Assembly: GCA_030614945.1 (NCBI GenBank)
Contig: JAUXAH010000141.1
Location: 1 to 5,576 of the forward strand
Reading direction: 5' to 3'
Source: Phycisphaerae bacterium
Lineage (GTDB): Bacteria; Planctomycetota; Phycisphaerae; Sedimentisphaerales; SG8-4
Length of the DNA: 5,576 nt
Of this stretch, positions 5,297 through 5,576 are shown piece after piece. Numbering within the stretch: position 1 is the first letter of the stretch; each line of letters starts with the position of its first letter. The notes beneath the pieces were generated by a model, which was not told where the DNA came from, ran no database searches, and saw nothing but the letters and a program-made list of their open reading frames with translations. A program made the position numbers and the translations under genes.

Positions 5297-5576
5297 ATGG
5301 CTGGTGAGCCGGAATTTAGACGCTATCTGGTAAATATTGATACTATCTCGACGCATCAGCTCTTTACTGATTGTCTGGTGATTGGGGTAGGCATTGCCGG
5401 CCTTCGTGCCGCTATCGAAGTGGCCAGGGACTGCAACGTAATCATTGTTTGCAAGGATTCTCTACAAGACAGCAACACGTGGCTGGCTCAAGGCGGTATC
5501 GCTTCAGTGCTTGATAAAACAGACACATTTGAATCACATATAGCCGATACGATTAACACCGGCTGCGGTATAGGCG
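5297..5576 (+). CDS. nadB: L-aspartate oxidase, N-terminal part (runs off right edge)
   Basis: NadB is a FAD-dependent enzyme that oxidises L-aspartate to iminoaspartate, which NadA condenses with dihydroxyacetone phosphate to give quinolinate for NAD. Only 93 codons are present. The dinucleotide-binding DCLVIGVGIAGLRAAIEVA lies at 25-43, with the GxGxxG glycines at 30, 32 and 35; Val31 replaces the more usual Ser. The segment SNTWLAQGGIASV (59-71), which contacts FAD and is shared with fumarate reductase and succinate dehydrogenase flavoproteins, is followed by ESHIADTINTGCGIG (79-93), typical of NadB. The spacing from the first glycine box to SNT and the HxxDT pattern favour NadB over those relatives. 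A Shine-Dalgarno AGGAAG (5287-5292) sits four bases before the ATG. About 24 residues precede the FAD domain, somewhat more than in E. coli. Confidence 0.92.
   Translation, partial: MAGEPEFRRYLVNIDTISTHQLFTDCLVIGVGIAGLRAAIEVARDCNVIIVCKDSLQDSNTWLAQGGIASVLDKTDTFESHIADTINTGCGIG

Overview
The window carries six protein genes on about 47 % GC DNA and has no gene-free stretch longer than about 150 bases. The proteins and the style of the intergenic DNA point to an uncultured-type member of the Planctomycetota, perhaps Phycisphaerae. The hints are a lipoprotein with a Pro-Asn-rich 'DPN' tail, a Trk/Ktr potassium transporter with a long N-terminal membrane extension, degenerate A/T-rich spacer repeats, and poor Shine-Dalgarno sequences at several starts. 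This placement is an inference; no rRNA or other marker gene is present.

The left half reads on the minus strand. In transcription order it holds pcm (protein-L-isoaspartate O-methyltransferase, 3580-2879), recG (ATP-dependent DNA helicase, 2895-724, overlapping the end of pcm by 17 bases), a 126-base A/T-rich low-complexity spacer (723-598), and the first 199 codons of a TrkH/KtrB-type potassium transporter (597-1, running off the left edge). pcm and recG look translationally coupled and serve protein repair and replication-fork repair.

The right half reads on the plus strand, divergently from pcm across a 153-base spacer with a candidate promoter. It holds a predicted secreted lipoprotein of unknown function (3734-4402), bioD (dethiobiotin synthetase, 4417-5157) 14 bases behind it, a 139-base spacer with a promoter-like sequence inside a dyad, and the start of nadB (L-aspartate oxidase, 5297 to the right edge). 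bioD and nadB belong to biotin and NAD cofactor synthesis.

The most interesting signal is that three unrelated repeat-like sequences lie inside the reading frames of two neighbouring housekeeping genes: a GC-rich hairpin in the helicase half of recG (1336-1371), four perfect copies of a 7-base unit at the 5' end of recG (2824-2851), and a REP-like stem in pcm (about 3095-3142). The hairpin and the REP-like stem each add about 12-13 residues at a place where the families are normally shorter, and neither breaks the frame. The heptamer array is the only one that could change the frame, because its unit is not a multiple of three. No defence system, mobile-element gene, CRISPR array or RNA gene was found.
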